64,000 nt of DNA from Sinorhizobium garamanticum (GCF_029892065.1 NZ_CP120373.1:1054001-1118000), one strand, 5' to 3'. Counted from the first letter of the stretch, positions 1 to 9,522 are shown. The notes: generated by a model not told the origin, from the letters alone. Made by a program: numbers and translations.

Positions 1-811
1 CCTGAGCACAGGAAACACCTTTGGGGATCAGGACTTCAAAGCCCCAGTCGCGGCCAGCTTGCCAGCCTTTTTGCGAGAGATAATTGGCGATCGAAGCCAG
101 ACTGTCCGGAACCGAAGTCCAGATGTCGCGGCGTCCATCGCCGTCGAAATCCACGGCATATTTCAGAAAACTCGACGGCAGGAACTGCGGCTGGCCCATG
201 GCGCCGGCCCAGGAACCGCGCATCTCCGCCTCGCGCACATCGCCGCTGTCGAGAATGTGGAGCGCGGCGATCAGCTCGCGCCGAAAGAGTTCGGGCCGCG
301 TCGACATGAAGGCCTTGGTCGCCAGAACGTCCATGATCGGGTGCGGGATCTTCGCCCGGCCGAAGCCGGATTCCCGGCCCCAGATGGCGAGCACGATCGG
401 CCCGGGAACGCCGTAGGTGCGTTCGATACGCTTCAAGGTCGAAGCGTGGGCGGAGGCAAGGCTCCGGCCGGTTGCCGCCAATCCCTGCAACCGCTTCTCG
501 GAAAAATAGGAGCCGGGCGATGAAAACTCCGCCTGGCTCTGCTTGCGCTCCTTCGCCTTAGGGAAGCCCGGAGGCGCAAGGTCGGGTAGATCCCAATTGA
601 GCTTCACATCGGCGAAGGCCGCCTTGAAGGACGTCGCGGAGATGCCGGATTTCTGCGCCTCAGGCCAGAGGTCCACCGAAAGCCATTGCTGGAACTGCGC
701 CTCAACATCGGCCTTGGTAGCGGCATGAGCGGGAAAGTGGAAGACGAGGAGCGCGGCGACCGTTGCGAGCAGGCGCGCGCGGCGCGTACCCCCCTCTGCC
801 CTGCCGGGCAT
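1..811 (-). CDS. Lytic murein transglycosylase, MltB/SltB-like (3' end outside window)
   Basis: Periplasmic enzyme that cleaves the MurNAc-GlcNAc bond of peptidoglycan. About 270 residues are visible, read leftward off the window edge, so the C-terminus is missing. A signal peptide with a hydrophobic core ends in FPAHA, followed by the mature start ATKADVE. The catalytic Glu lies in IWGRESGFG, and the family motif GAMGQPQFLPS follows. The only ATG in frame before the signal peptide is at 811, inside a RIME repeat, so the first eight codons (MPGRAEGG) are repeat sequence. No other ATG, GTG or TTG is available between the repeat and the signal peptide. Family assignment is firm; the start is uncertain. 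Confidence 0.85.
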   Translation of the reverse strand, partial: MPGRAEGGTRRARLLATVAALLVFHFPAHAATKADVEAQFQQWLSVDLWPEAQKSGISATSFKAAFADVKLNWDLPDLAPPGFPKAKERKQSQAEFSSPGSYFSEKRLQGLAATGRSLASAHASTLKRIERTYGVPGPIVLAIWGRESGFGRAKIPHPIMDVLATKAFMSTRPELFRRELIAALHILDSGDVREAEMRGSWAGAMGQPQFLPSSFLKYAVDFDGDGRRDIWTSVPDSLASIANYLSQKGWQAGRDWGFEVLIPKGVSCAQ

Positions 812-835
812 CTCCCCCACAGGGGGGGAGATTGG
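789..835 (-). repeat. RIME palindrome, left copy
   Basis: Sequence of the form CCCCCCTCTGCCCTGCCGGG followed by CATCTCCCCCAC, the hallmark of Rhizobium-specific intergenic mosaic elements. It is inverted relative to the copy at 913-960. It contains the only plausible ATG of the transglycosylase gene. Confidence 0.85.
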
Positions 836-912
836 CGGGCAGCGACCGCTTTCCCCGGCAGAAGGAATCGCGTTCGAGGCAACGATGCGGCGGGATTGAG
901 TGCTCGCTCCAA

Positions 913-960
913 CCCGATCTCCCCCCTTGTGGGGGAGATGCCCGGCAGGGCAGAGGGGGG
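913..960 (+). repeat. RIME palindrome, right copy
   Basis: Inverted copy of the 789-835 element, separated from it by about 75 bp. Such pairs of facing palindromes are the usual RIME arrangement. It lies between recR and the transglycosylase gene. Confidence 0.85.
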
Positions 961-1025
961 TTGTCACAGTAAGAAGACCGGCAAACCACGAGCGAACACA
1001 AGATTTCAAACGCATCGGCATCCCT

Positions 1026-1631
1026 TCAAATGGTCGTGCGTGCCCGCAAGGCGGCCGCCAAAGTGCCTTCATCGAGGTAATCAAGCTCGCCGCCAACCGG
1101 AACGCCATGGGCGAGACGAGTGATTTTGACATCTATGCCTTCGAGCTGATCGGTGATGTAATGCGCCGTCGTCTGCCCCTCGACCGTCGCATTGACCGCG
1201 ATGATCAACTCGCGCACGCCACCCTTGGCAACACGATCCACCAAGCCCTTGATGTTGAGGTCGTCCGGTCCGATGCCATCGAGCGGCGACAGCGTTCCGC
1301 CGAGCACGTGATAGGCGGCATTCATCGCGCCGGCGCGCTCCAGCGCCCAAAGGTCCGCGACATCCTCGACGACGATGATCACGGACTGGTCGCGCCGTTC
1401 GTCCGTGCAGACCGTGCAGGGATCGATCGTATCGACATTACCGCAGCAGGAGCAGATGCGGACCTTGCGATGCGCCTCGCCCATCGCTTCCGCGAGCGGG
1501 CCCAGCAACTGCTCCTTCTTCTTGACAAGGTGCAGCGCGGCCCGGCGGGCTGAACGGGGCCCGAGGCCCGGCACCTTCGCCAGGAGCTGGATGAGTTTTT
1601 CAATTTCGGGGCCGGTGACTCGCTTTGCCAT
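1026..1631 (-). CDS. recR: Recombination mediator protein RecR
   Basis: 201 residues, the usual RecR length. RecR works with RecF and RecO to load RecA at gaps in DNA. The N-terminal helix-hairpin-helix ([20 protein letters not shown]) is followed by a four-cysteine zinc finger (CSCCG...CTVC) and the Toprim domain beginning at [15 protein letters not shown]. The C-terminus carries the expected THYITDQL-like stretch (here [10 protein letters not shown]) and [11 protein letters not shown]. It lies downstream of dnaX and ybaB on the same strand, the standard dnaX-ybaB-recR grouping, but a LysE-type gene has come between ybaB and recR. Confidence 0.97.
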   Translation of the reverse strand: MAKRVTGPEIEKLIQLLAKVPGLGPRSARRAALHLVKKKEQLLGPLAEAMGEAHRKVRICSCCGNVDTIDPCTVCTDERRDQSVIIVVEDVADLWALERAGAMNAAYHVLGGTLSPLDGIGPDDLNIKGLVDRVAKGGVRELIIAVNATVEGQTTAHYITDQLEGIDVKITRLAHGVPVGGELDYLDEGTLAAALRARTTI

Positions 1632-1681
1632 GCCGGGCTTTTAGCTCAATTCATCGGCAAACGGAATCGCTTTGACGCCGA

Positions 1682-2293
1682 TCACCGCGCGGCGATTGCG
1701 ACCGCCGCCCCGGCCATCGTGCCGGCGCTGGCGCGGTTGGCGATCCGGACCGCACGGCGGCTTCTCAGGAACTGGCGCGCCTTGGCAGCCATCATCACCC
1801 AGCCGAGATCGATCGCGACGAGCACGACGAACATGGTCGCCACCAGTTCCGTCCAGCCGAGGAAGGTGACAGAGCCGAGATCGATGATCGACGGCAGCAG
1901 CGCCACGTAGAACATCATGATCTTGGGATTGCCGAGCGTGACGGTAAGCCCGGCGAAGAAGAGCTTCGACGCCGATCGTGTTTCCGGCAGCCCGTCGCCC
2001 GGCACGTCCGGCTCAGCCGACCACATCTTCCAGGCGAGGAACAGAAGATAGGCCACACCCGCCCATTTGATCGCGACGAACATCCAGTGGAAGGTCTCGG
2101 CGATCGCAGCAAGACCGGCAACGACGAAAGATAGCCAGATCGCCTCGCCGATCCACATGGCGGCGAGGAAGGGAAGCACGTCCCGCGCGCCCTTCGAAAG
2201 CACGCGGGCGACAAGCGCCGCGATGCTCGGCCCCGGCGATCCGGCTGCGATCACCAGCGCTCCTGCAAAGACAAGCAGCGACGCAATGCTCAT
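1682..2293 (-). CDS. LysE/RhtB family amino-acid exporter
   Basis: 203 residues with about six hydrophobic segments. The N-terminal motif AAGSPGPS is the LysE/RhtB signature region. LysE translocators export amino acids or related metabolites across the inner membrane; the substrate cannot be told from sequence. The ATG at 2293 has a strong ribosome binding site (GGAGGA). The gene interrupts the common ybaB-recR adjacency, and a mosaic repeat sits directly upstream, so it is probably transcribed separately. Confidence 0.9.
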   Translation of the reverse strand: MSIASLLVFAGALVIAAGSPGPSIAALVARVLSKGARDVLPFLAAMWIGEAIWLSFVVAGLAAIAETFHWMFVAIKWAGVAYLLFLAWKMWSAEPDVPGDGLPETRSASKLFFAGLTVTLGNPKIMMFYVALLPSIIDLGSVTFLGWTELVATMFVVLVAIDLGWVMMAAKARQFLRSRRAVRIANRASAGTMAGAAVAIAAR

Positions 2294-2310
2294 GACCTAT
2301 TCCTCCCCAA

Positions 2311-2385
2311 GGATAAAACATGCAGCAATTCAAGGCACTACGGCATTCCTTGCGCGTCTGTTTGGACGCGCGACGTTGCAGTCGG
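2311..2385 (-). repeat. Sinorhizobium intergenic mosaic repeat, degenerate copy
   Basis: Contains AAACATGCAGCAATTCAA followed by a hairpin of the TTGCGCGTC...GGACGCGCGACG type. These are the two modules seen in the fuller copies at 6455, 26045, 36521, 37323 and 63812. It lies just upstream of the LysE gene and downstream of ybaB. Confidence 0.75.
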
Positions 2386-2442
2386 AAACATGCCATTTCG
2401 CATGTGCCGCCAGCCGCGCGGCGGGGCGCTCGCGCCGCTCGG

Positions 2443-2766
2443 TCAGAAGGGAAGCTTCATACCGGGCGGGATCGGCAGGCCAGCGGTCAGTTCGCGGGTC
2501 TTTTCCGCCTGCACGGCTTCCGCCTTGTCCTTGGCGTCCTTGTGCGCGGCAACGATCAGGTCTTCGAGGATCTCGACATCGTCTTCCTTGAAGAGCGAGG
2601 AATCGATCTTCAGGCTCTTCATGTGGCCCTTGCCGTCGAGACGAACAGTGACGAGGCCGCCACCGGATGTGCCGTCGACTTCGAGCGCGGCGATCTCCGC
2701 CTGCAACTTCTCCATCTTGGCCTGCATTTCCTTGACCTTGCCCATCATGCTCATGATGTCGCGCAT
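2443..2766 (-). CDS. ybaB: YbaB/EbfC nucleoid-associated protein
   Basis: 107 residues. A small DNA-binding, nucleoid-associated protein. It starts [15 protein letters not shown] and has a charged coiled-coil helix ([19 protein letters not shown]), then the family core [21 protein letters not shown], ending in PGMKLPF. The ATG at 2766 was chosen over upstream in-frame codons because it matches the family N-terminus and is preceded by AGGAG. It lies 49 bp downstream of dnaX, in the conserved dnaX-ybaB-recR neighbourhood. Confidence 0.95.
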   Translation of the reverse strand: MRDIMSMMGKVKEMQAKMEKLQAEIAALEVDGTSGGGLVTVRLDGKGHMKSLKIDSSLFKEDDVEILEDLIVAAHKDAKDKAEAVQAEKTRELTAGLPIPPGMKLPF

Positions 2767-2815
2767 CGTCGTCTCCTGTCTTTCGTAATTTCTTCCAAGA
2801 AGCTTATTAGCTGGA

Positions 2816-4684
2816 CTATTCGATATCGTCGCCGGGGACGATATCGCCGTCTTCCGATTCGGCGGCCGCCGGAGCGGCAATCTCGATTTCCTGCTCCGTC
2901 GCACGGATGCGCACGTCGGTGATCCGCGCGCCCGGAAAGCGCGCGAGAATTGCCGCGACGTCCGGATCCTGGCGGGCGTCGTTGACCCGCTGCTCCTGCG
3001 CGCGCTGTTCGGCCTCGACAAGGGTTGGCTCGCCCGGTTCGCGGCTGTAGCTGACGACCCAGTGAATGCCGGTCCATTCCTTGAGCTTGACGGCGAGTTC
3101 GCCGAGCAGCGTCTTCGGCGCGTCATCGGGCAGGTTGACGTCGAGCCGGCCAGGCTCGATATGCACGAGTCTCACGAAGCCGCGCACCAGCGTCTTCAGC
3201 TTGATGTCCCTGTTCTTTCCGCAGAGATCGACGATATCGCTGATCGAGTTGACCGGAACCTTCGGCTCCGGCTTCGCGGCCGGGGCTGGCGCTGGCCGTT
3301 CCTCGATGCGACCGACGCTCATCGGCTGAGGCGCGGCATCCGGCACGGCACGCAGCATGGTTGCGCCGTTATTCGATGGGCGCTGAACGGGCGGCGCTGC
3401 TTCGACGCAACGCGCTTGTGTGGACGGGCTGGCCTGGGCCTGATTTCCGCCGCCATTGCTCCGCGGCGCCGGGCGACCGGCGGTCCCCTCCCCGTCGGTA
3501 AGCTCCAGCAGCCGTCGCGCGGCGTCTTCCGGCGACGGCAGATGGGCGGCATGGGCGAGCCTGATCAGCACCATTTCCGCGGCACCCGCCGGCCGTGACG
3601 AGCTTTCCGCCTCGGGGATGCCCTTCAAAAGCATCTGCCAGATGCGCGAAAGCGCGGTCACCGCGACGCTGCCGGCGAATTCGGCACCACGCAGGCGTTC
3701 GATCTCGCTCAGCGACTGGTCGTTCGCCGCGTCGGGAACATATTTCATCCGGGTGACGAGATGGGTGAAGTCGGCAAGATCCGTCAGCACGACCGTCGGA
3801 TTGGCGCCTGCCTCGTATTGCGCGGCGAACTCCTGAAGCGCCGCCGTCACGTCGCCTTTGACGATATGCTCGAAGAGATCGACGATGCGGGCACGATCTG
3901 CAAGTCCGAGCATCGAGCGCACGGTTTCGAGCTCGACCGAGCCGCTGCCGTGGGCGATCGCCTGGTCGAGCAGCGATAGACCGTCGCGCGCCGACCCTTC
4001 GGCCGCACGCGCGACCATGGCCAGCGCCTCGGGATCGAAAGGCACGCCTTCCTTGGAGAGGATGGTAGAAAAGAGGCCGACGAGGTCCGACGCGCCGATG
4101 CGGCGCAGGTCGAAACGCTGGCAGCGCGAGAGGACGGTGATCGGAACCTTACGGATTTCCGTCGTCGCGAAGATGAACTTCACATGCTCCGGCGGCTCCT
4201 CGAGCGTCTTCAGCAGGCCGTTGAAGGCCTGCGTCGAGAGCATGTGTACTTCGTCGATGATATAGACCTTGTAGCGGGCGGAAACCGGGCGGTAACGCAC
4301 CTGTTCGATGATCTCGCGGATGTCGTCGATGCCGGTGTGCGACGCGGCGTCCATCTCGATCACGTCGACATGGCGGCCGTCCATGATCGCCTGGCAATGC
4401 TCGCCCGGCACACGCAGGTCGATCGTCGGCTTGTCGATCTCGGCGGTCTTGTAGTTGAGCGCGCGCGCCAGGATACGGGCCGTCGTCGTCTTGCCGACGC
4501 CGCGCACGCCCGTCAGCATGTAGGCCTGCGCGATGCGGCCAGTCTCGAAGGCGTTGGTGAGCGTGCGCACCATCGGCTCCTGTCCGACCATAAGGTCGGA
4601 GAAGTCCTTGGGCCGATATTTACGCGCCAGAACACGGTAGGCGGCTGGCTTCTGTTCGGATGAAATGGACGTTTCGTCGCTCAT
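2816..4684 (-). CDS. dnaX: DNA polymerase III subunits gamma/tau
   Basis: 622 residues from [11 protein letters not shown]. This is the clamp-loader ATPase of the replicative polymerase. The core [24 protein letters not shown] motif ([10 protein letters not shown]) is followed by Walker [13 protein letters not shown], a Walker B/DEVH box ([11 protein letters not shown]), the SRC sensor in [13 protein letters not shown], then a proline/alanine-rich linker and a tau-like C-terminal domain. An upstream in-frame ATG at 4873 would add 63 residues translated from the 4.5S RNA gene and was rejected. Confidence 0.96.
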   Translation of the reverse strand: MSDETSISSEQKPAAYRVLARKYRPKDFSDLMVGQEPMVRTLTNAFETGRIAQAYMLTGVRGVGKTTTARILARALNYKTAEIDKPTIDLRVPGEHCQAIMDGRHVDVIEMDAASHTGIDDIREIIEQVRYRPVSARYKVYIIDEVHMLSTQAFNGLLKTLEEPPEHVKFIFATTEIRKVPITVLSRCQRFDLRRIGASDLVGLFSTILSKEGVPFDPEALAMVARAAEGSARDGLSLLDQAIAHGSGSVELETVRSMLGLADRARIVDLFEHIVKGDVTAALQEFAAQYEAGANPTVVLTDLADFTHLVTRMKYVPDAANDQSLSEIERLRGAEFAGSVAVTALSRIWQMLLKGIPEAESSSRPAGAAEMVLIRLAHAAHLPSPEDAARRLLELTDGEGTAGRPAPRSNGGGNQAQASPSTQARCVEAAPPVQRPSNNGATMLRAVPDAAPQPMSVGRIEERPAPAPAAKPEPKVPVNSISDIVDLCGKNRDIKLKTLVRGFVRLVHIEPGRLDVNLPDDAPKTLLGELAVKLKEWTGIHWVVSYSREPGEPTLVEAEQRAQEQRVNDARQDPDVAAILARFPGARITDVRIRATEQEIEIAAPAAAESEDGDIVPGDDIE

Positions 4685-4740
4685 CGACCCTGCCGCAGCT
4701 CGAACTCTTGTCCCGACAGGACGGAGATACGAAGATAAGG

Positions 4741-4839
4741 TGGGAGGCTGGCACGATGACCCGTGCCGGGGCTCGTTAGGGCTGCTTCCTTCCGGACCTG
4801 ACCCGGTTGGCGAGTGGCTCGTCCACCACCAACCTCCCG
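4741..4839 (-). ncRNA. ffs: Signal recognition particle 4.5S RNA
   Basis: Read on the minus strand, the domain IV core GGTCAGGTCCGGAAGGAAGC is present, including the GGAA tetraloop that binds Ffh. The ends GGGAGGTTGG and CCAGCCTCCC pair to close a hairpin about 100 nt long, the short bacterial SRP RNA form. It lies just upstream of dnaX on the same strand, as in other alphaproteobacteria. End positions are taken from the closing stem and may be off by a few bases. Confidence 0.93.
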
Positions 4840-4931
4840 GCCTCCATATCGGCAATATCGCAAGCAAATGCAAGCCAAGGCGTCAAAAAACTGGTATCGA
4901 TATGCAAAACAAGGCGAATCCGCGCCTGAGA

Positions 4932-4978
4932 TCACGATGATTTTTGGGTCGAATCGACCCAAAATCATAAACGTGATC
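4932..4978. repeat. Long imperfect palindrome containing GGGTCGAATCGACCC
   Basis: ATCACGATGATTTTTGGGTC is followed by its near inverse GACCCAAAATCATAAACGTGAT, forming a hairpin of about 20 bp. A second copy of the core lies at 60411-60437. The position between divergently read ffs-dnaX and the HIT gene gives no clear function; a dispersed palindromic element is likely. Confidence 0.7.
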
Positions 4979-5060
4979 AATTCTAAAGGGTTGAGACGCG
5001 GGATGCGGGCGGAAAACCGAACACACTTTTCCTCATCCCGCTCCTGCCGAGGAGATTTTG

Positions 5061-5465
5061 TTGACGACCTTCCCTCTCGACGAGCGACTTCAGCGCGACG
5101 GCATCCCGATCGCCTCGATCGGGCTGTGCCAGTTACGGCTGATGAACGACCGCCGTTGGCCGTGGCTGATCCTCATTCCCCAGCGTCCGGACGTTTCCGA
5201 GATTTTCGAGCTGACGCCGCTCGATCAGACGATGCTGGCCTTCGAGATCAACATTGTGGCAACCGCGCTCAAAAAGGTCACGTCCGCTGACAAGATCAAT
5301 ATCGGCGCGCTCGGCAATATCGTCCGCCAGCTTCATGTGCATATCATAGCCCGCCGGGAAGGCGATCCGAACTGGCCGGGACCGGTGTGGGGCTTCGGCA
5401 AGGCCGAGCCGTGGCCGACCGACGAGCAGCAGGTATTTGCAGCACGTATTCTGGAAAATCTCTGA
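5061..5465 (+). CDS. HIT family protein
   Basis: About 134 residues. HIT proteins are nucleotide hydrolases or transferases that use a histidine triad. The triad region reads RQLHVHIIARREGDPNWPG: the second and third histidines are present but the first position is Gln, a variant of the classic H-x-H-x-H. There is no ATG; two consecutive TTG codons lie at 5058 and 5061, and GAGGAG at 5049-5054 spaces better to the second. The gene ends two bases before nudC, so the two nucleotide-metabolism genes are probably co-transcribed. Confidence 0.88.
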   Translation: MTTFPLDERLQRDGIPIASIGLCQLRLMNDRRWPWLILIPQRPDVSEIFELTPLDQTMLAFEINIVATALKKVTSADKINIGALGNIVRQLHVHIIARREGDPNWPGPVWGFGKAEPWPTDEQQVFAARILENL

Positions 5466-5467
5466 AG

Positions 5468-6448
5468 ATGACGAAATCGATCTTTGACCTTCGAAGCCCG
5501 CATCCGGAACCGAGCACACTCGTCGCCTTTGCGGAAAATCACCTGGACCGCCAATCCGAGCACCGTCCCGACGATTGCGTCGAGGTGGCGTCGAGGCATC
5601 CGGGCGCACATTTCCTCGCCTTTTCCGGCGCGAAGCTGATCGTCAAGCACGACGAGAAGATCATCGACCCGCTCTTCGCACCCTACGAGCTCGAGGGCCT
5701 CGAACCGACGCTCGACGAGGCGATCCTGCTCGGCTATCTGCCGAACGGGGAGCCGCGGCTTGCCGTACCGTCGGGGCTTACGGAAGAGACCCTGCCCGAG
5801 CCGTTCAAGATCGCCGACGCGCGAACGCTCTACCGTCAGCAGATGCTGCCGGAGGAATTGCTCGGCCAGTTTGCACAAGGCTCCAGCCTGATCGTTTGGA
5901 ACGCCAACAACCGGTTCTGCGGCCGCTGTGGCGGGCCGATGGACGGCGCGGCGGGCGGTTACCGGCGCGTGTGCACCGCCTGCAACCACATGGTCTTTCC
6001 ACGCACCGACCCGGTCGTCATCATGCTGACGATCGATCTCGAGCGCGATCTCTGCCTGCTCGGCCGCAGCCCGCATTTTCCGTCGGGCATGTACTCCTGC
6101 CTCGCCGGCTTCGTCGAACCGGGCGAGACGATCGAAAGCGCCGTGCGCCGGGAAACCCAGGAGGAATCGGGTATCCGCATCGGCCGGGTCCGCTATCATG
6201 CCTCGCAGCCCTGGCCGTTGCCGCATTCGCTGATGATCGGCTGCTACGCCGAGGCCAAATCGACCGTCATCAAGCGCGACGAACAGGAACTCGAAGACGT
6301 CCGCTGGTTCACGCGCGCGGAGACCGAGGCGATGCTGGAACGCACGACCGGCGTCGCCGACACCGGTGACGAACACATTCCGCCTCCGAAGGGGGCGATC
6401 GCCCACCAGTTGATGCGCGACTGGCTGGCCTGGCCCGAGCGGACCTGA
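5468..6448 (+). CDS. nudC: NAD(+)/NADH diphosphatase (Nudix, NudC type)
   Basis: 326 residues from MTKSIFDLRS. It hydrolyses NAD(H) to NMN(H) and AMP, and NudC proteins can also remove NAD caps from RNA. The zinc ribbon (CGRCGG...CTACN) precedes the Nudix box GFVEPGETIESAVRRETQEE-SG. The NADH-specific motif SQPWPLPHSLM follows the box, which separates NudC from other Nudix enzymes. An in-frame ATG at 5387 lies inside the HIT gene and was rejected. Confidence 0.95.
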   Translation: MTKSIFDLRSPHPEPSTLVAFAENHLDRQSEHRPDDCVEVASRHPGAHFLAFSGAKLIVKHDEKIIDPLFAPYELEGLEPTLDEAILLGYLPNGEPRLAVPSGLTEETLPEPFKIADARTLYRQQMLPEELLGQFAQGSSLIVWNANNRFCGRCGGPMDGAAGGYRRVCTACNHMVFPRTDPVVIMLTIDLERDLCLLGRSPHFPSGMYSCLAGFVEPGETIESAVRRETQEESGIRIGRVRYHASQPWPLPHSLMIGCYAEAKSTVIKRDEQELEDVRWFTRAETEAMLERTTGVADTGDEHIPPPKGAIAHQLMRDWLAWPERT

Positions 6449-6454
6449 TCGGAT

Positions 6455-6556
6455 ACTGCATGATCCCCTAAATCGGAATCGATTTAGGGACAAAATCATG
6501 CAGCAATTCAAAGTGCTACAGAGACCTTAGCGCGTCCGATTGGACGCGCGGCGCTG
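6455..6556 (-). repeat. Sinorhizobium intergenic mosaic repeat
   Basis: Two-module element: GCATGATCCCCTAAATCGGA with its inverse, then GCAGCAATTCAAAGTGCTAC, then the hairpin GCGCGTCC...GGACGCGCGGCGCTGT. It fills nearly the whole gap between nudC and the WYL regulator, ending just before the regulator's ribosome binding site. Confidence 0.9.
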
Positions 6557-6583
6557 TTGCCACCCCGCGGAGAGAAAGAAGCC

Positions 6584-7291
6584 ATGTCCCGATCGGAGCG
6601 CTTGCTCGATCTCTTGCAGGTGCTGAGACGCCACCGCCAGCCGGTGGGCGGCCGACGGCTGGCGGAGGAGACCGGCGTCAGCCTCAGAACGCTCTACCGG
6701 GACATCCCCAGCCTGCAGGCCCAAGGCGCCCACATCGAAGGGGAACCAGGCCTTGGCTATGTCCTGAAGCCAGGTTTCATGCTGCCGCCGATGATGTTCT
6801 CGGAGGAAGAAGTCGAGGCGCTGGTGCTCGGATCGCGCTGGGTGGCCAAACGTGGCGACAACCGCCTCGCAATGGCGGCCGCCGACGCGCTCGCCAAGAT
6901 AGCCTCCGTGCTCCCGCCCGATCTCAGCGAAAGTCTCGACACCTCGCCCCTTCTCGTCGGGCCGCGCCAACCGATCGCCGAAGGCATCGATCTCGGCCTT
7001 CTTCGCAAGGCGATCCGCGGCGAGCGCAAGCTCGATATCAGCTATATCGACAATGACGGGCGCGACAGCCGCCGCACTGTCTGGCCTTTTGCGCTCGGTT
7101 TCTTCGAACAGGTCCGCGTGCTGGTCACCTGGTGCGAACTCAGGCAGGACTTTCGCCATTTCCGGACGGACCGGATCAGTAGGGCGCTGGTGAGCGATCA
7201 GCGCTACCCGCGCCGTCGCCAAGCCCTGCTCAAGGACTGGCGTGCTGCGCAGGACGCAGCCCCCGACATGCGTGGTACGAGACGCGGCTGA
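6584..7291 (+). CDS. YafY-type HTH-WYL transcriptional regulator
   Basis: 235 residues from MSRSERLLDLLQVLRRH. The N-terminal HTH_11/DeoR-like helix-turn-helix (GGRRLAEETGVSLRTLYRDI) is followed by a WYL domain whose signature begins KLDISYIDNDG and continues with VWPFALGFFEQVRVLVTWC. WYL domains sense ligands, often nucleotides or stress products. The start at 6584 is preceded by AGAGAAAGA. No partner gene is adjacent, so its target cannot be inferred. Confidence 0.9.
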   Translation: MSRSERLLDLLQVLRRHRQPVGGRRLAEETGVSLRTLYRDIPSLQAQGAHIEGEPGLGYVLKPGFMLPPMMFSEEEVEALVLGSRWVAKRGDNRLAMAAADALAKIASVLPPDLSESLDTSPLLVGPRQPIAEGIDLGLLRKAIRGERKLDISYIDNDGRDSRRTVWPFALGFFEQVRVLVTWCELRQDFRHFRTDRISRALVSDQRYPRRRQALLKDWRAAQDAAPDMRGTRRG

Positions 7292-7361
7292 AAGAACGGG
7301 GCAATGCTGCGCACAAAAACACTCGCACCCCGCGCGGGAAGCCGGCGGGGTGCGGAAGACT

Positions 7362-7405
7362 CAACAGCGCCGCGCATCTTTTGAGACGCGCGAAGATCGC
7401 TGTAA
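7362..7405. repeat. Isolated hairpin module of the mosaic repeat
   Basis: CAGCGCCGCGCATCTTTTGA followed by GACGCGCGAAGATCGCTGTA forms a hairpin matching the GCGC module of the larger copies, without the ATGCAG module. It ends 11 bp from the stop codon of the DUF1127 gene on the minus strand and may serve as its transcript end. Confidence 0.75.
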
Positions 7406-7416
7406 GACTTTTACTT

Positions 7417-7554
7417 TTAGCGGCCGTAAACGGCGGCCTGGATCTGAGAACGGGAAATACCGATGTCGCTCAGCACATGATCGTCGAGAGCGTTCAGCTC
7501 GCGAACAGCGCGACGCAGCTTTGCGTATTCCATGATCTTCTGGCGGATCTTCAT
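7417..7554 (-). CDS. DUF1127 (YjiS-like) small protein
   Basis: 45 residues: it starts MKIRQKIMEYAKLRRAV, continues RELNALDDHVLSDIGISRSQ and ends IQAAVYGR. The L-x-D-H-x-L-x-D-I-G-I-S-R pattern is the DUF1127 core found in many small alphaproteobacterial proteins; several family members bind RNA and affect small-molecule metabolism. The ATG at 7554 is preceded by GGAG. It has its own intergenic region downstream of pheA, and its 3' end abuts a repeat hairpin. Confidence 0.92.
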   Translation of the reverse strand: MKIRQKIMEYAKLRRAVRELNALDDHVLSDIGISRSQIQAAVYGR

Positions 7555-7744
7555 TTTTGACACTCCATATCTTGACAGAGGTCAAATAGGCATTTGCCTA
7601 AGATTTAAGTAGTTCCATGATTGCAAGTTAGGCATGCGCCAAACGAATAGCCAGTTAACGAAATTCCGCCATCTTTTCCGCCGTGGGATTCGGCGGCCAA
7701 GATCCCGGACAGTTCAAATCACGGCAACGGCGTGATCGCCCCGG

Positions 7745-8599
7745 TCAGAGCACTCCGCGCATAGGATGCGCCCGGTAGGTGCCGAGGATGCGCACCTTCT
7801 CCGAGAAAAAGCGCAGCTCGTCCATGGCGTGGCGCACCGGCGTATCATCCGGGTGACCTTCGATATCGGCATAGAATTGGGTTGCGACGAACTTGCCGCC
7901 GAGCTGGTAACTCTCGAGCTTCGTCATATTGATACCGTTGGTGGCGAAGCCGCCCATCGCCTTGTAGAGCGCGGCCGGAATGTTGCGCACGTTGAAAACG
8001 AAAGTGGTGATGATCAGTTCGTCGTCCGAGTTCCGGGCGATGCGCTGCTCTTCGCGCGAAAGCACGACGAAGCGCGTGACGTTGCTGTCCGTATCCTCGA
8101 CATTTTCGGCGATGATATCGAGCCCATAGAGGTCGGCGGCAAGCCGCGGGGCGAGCGCCGCCATGGAGCGGTCGCCCGTTTCCTTGACAAGCTTGGCGGC
8201 ACCGGCCGTGTCGCCCGCCACCACCGGCTTCCAGCCATTGGCGCGAACGATCTTGCGGCATTGGCCCAGCGCATGGATATGGCTGTGCACCGTGCGGATC
8301 TCTTCATGCGAGACGCCGGGCAGCACCATCAGCTGAAAGCGAATCGGCATGAAATATTCGCCGACGATGTGCAGGCGCGATTCCGGCAGCAGGTGATGGA
8401 TGTCGGCGACGCGCCCGGCGATCGTGTTTTCGATCGGGATCATGGCGAGATCGGCATCGCCATTCTCCACCGCCACGAAGGCATCCTCGAAGGTCTGGCA
8501 CGGCAGCGGTTCCATCGACGGAAACATGTCGCGGCAGGCCATGTCGGAATTGGCGCCGAAGTCGCCCTGGAAGGAGATCCTGTTGGTCTTGACGGTCAC
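7745..8599 (-). CDS. pheA: Prephenate dehydratase
   Basis: 284 residues. It converts prephenate to phenylpyruvate in phenylalanine synthesis. The N-terminus FQGDFGANSDMACRDMF is the PDT fold start, the substrate-site motif NVTRFVVLSRE holds the TRF residues, and a C-terminal ACT domain (GGFATNGINMTKLESYQ) gives feedback control by phenylalanine. It is a monofunctional enzyme without a chorismate mutase domain, as usual in rhizobia. It starts 14 bp after kdsB, so the two are co-transcribed. Confidence 0.96.
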   Translation of the reverse strand: MTVKTNRISFQGDFGANSDMACRDMFPSMEPLPCQTFEDAFVAVENGDADLAMIPIENTIAGRVADIHHLLPESRLHIVGEYFMPIRFQLMVLPGVSHEEIRTVHSHIHALGQCRKIVRANGWKPVVAGDTAGAAKLVKETGDRSMAALAPRLAADLYGLDIIAENVEDTDSNVTRFVVLSREEQRIARNSDDELIITTFVFNVRNIPAALYKAMGGFATNGINMTKLESYQLGGKFVATQFYADIEGHPDDTPVRHAMDELRFFSEKVRILGTYRAHPMRGVL

Positions 8600-8613
8600 T
8601 TTCGAATTCCTTC

Positions 8614-9366
8614 TCAGGCTTTAATGGAGAGAATGCGACGGGCTTTTTCGAGGTCCTCGGGCGTATCGACCCCGAGGGGGACCGAGTTGACGATCTCGAC
8701 GTCTATGCGCATCCCGGCTTCGAGCGCCCGCAATTGTTCTAGCGACTCGCGCTTTTCAAGGGCCGAAGGCTTCAACGACACGAAGGTTTCGAGCGCCTTG
8801 CGCCGATAGGCATAGAGACCGATGTGGTGATAGAGCGGTCCGGCGCCATGCGGTGCGGTGGCACGGGTGAAATAGAGTGCGCGCAGGCGGCTCTCGGAAA
8901 GCGGTGAGCCCACGACCTTCACGACATTGGGGTTGGTCTTTTCGTGTTCGTCGGTGATCTCGACGGTCAGCGTCGCAATATCGGTCGTGGCGTTATCGAG
9001 GGGTTTCAGCGCCGCGCGGATCGGTCCGGGCTCGATCGTCGGCAGGTCGCCCTGCACGTTGATCACGATCTCGGCCTCGCCGTGAGGATCCGCTTTCAGC
9101 AGGGCCTCATGGATGCGGTCCGAGCCGGACTGATGGTCGACCCGCGTCATGATCGCGTCGAAGCCGGCATCACTCACCGCTTCGAAGACGTCGCGATGGT
9201 CGACGGCGACAACGATTCGGCCGACATCCGCTTCGGCCGCCCGCTTGGCCACCTGTACGATCATCGGCAGGCCGCAAATGTCGGCGAGCGGCTTGCCGGG
9301 CAGGCGCGTGGACGCCATCCGCGCCGGAATGAGCACGAGAGCTTTGCCAGAATTTCCGTGATTCAT
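8614..9366 (-). CDS. kdsB: 3-deoxy-manno-octulosonate cytidylyltransferase
   Basis: 250 residues. It activates KDO as CMP-KDO for lipopolysaccharide core synthesis. The nucleotide-binding N-terminus [20 protein letters not shown] is typical, followed by [12 protein letters not shown] (metal/CTP site) and [13 protein letters not shown]. It is the first gene of a kdsB-pheA unit and is divergent from cycM, so the 9367-9522 gap must hold promoters for both directions. Confidence 0.96.
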   Translation of the reverse strand: MNHGNSGKALVLIPARMASTRLPGKPLADICGLPMIVQVAKRAAEADVGRIVVAVDHRDVFEAVSDAGFDAIMTRVDHQSGSDRIHEALLKADPHGEAEIVINVQGDLPTIEPGPIRAALKPLDNATTDIATLTVEITDEHEKTNPNVVKVVGSPLSESRLRALYFTRATAPHGAGPLYHHIGLYAYRRKALETFVSLKPSALEKRESLEQLRALEAGMRIDVEIVNSVPLGVDTPEDLEKARRILSIKA

Positions 9367-9522
9367 CGTCCAGCCTTAAAAAACGCCGCTGAAAGTGTCA
9401 AAACGTCTCACTTCAGGGTCGATAATCTTTGTTGCAACGCAGAGCCAAAAGACATAGGTTCCGCGCGATTTCAAGATGGGCCGGTTTTTTGTTGACGCCG
9501 GTGGCAAAGGGAGCGTTTGCAG

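Noticed and set aside
4685..4873. N-terminal extension of dnaX by 63 codons
   Set aside because: The extra part is translation of the 4.5S RNA gene and has no family match; MSDETS at 4684 gives the normal start.
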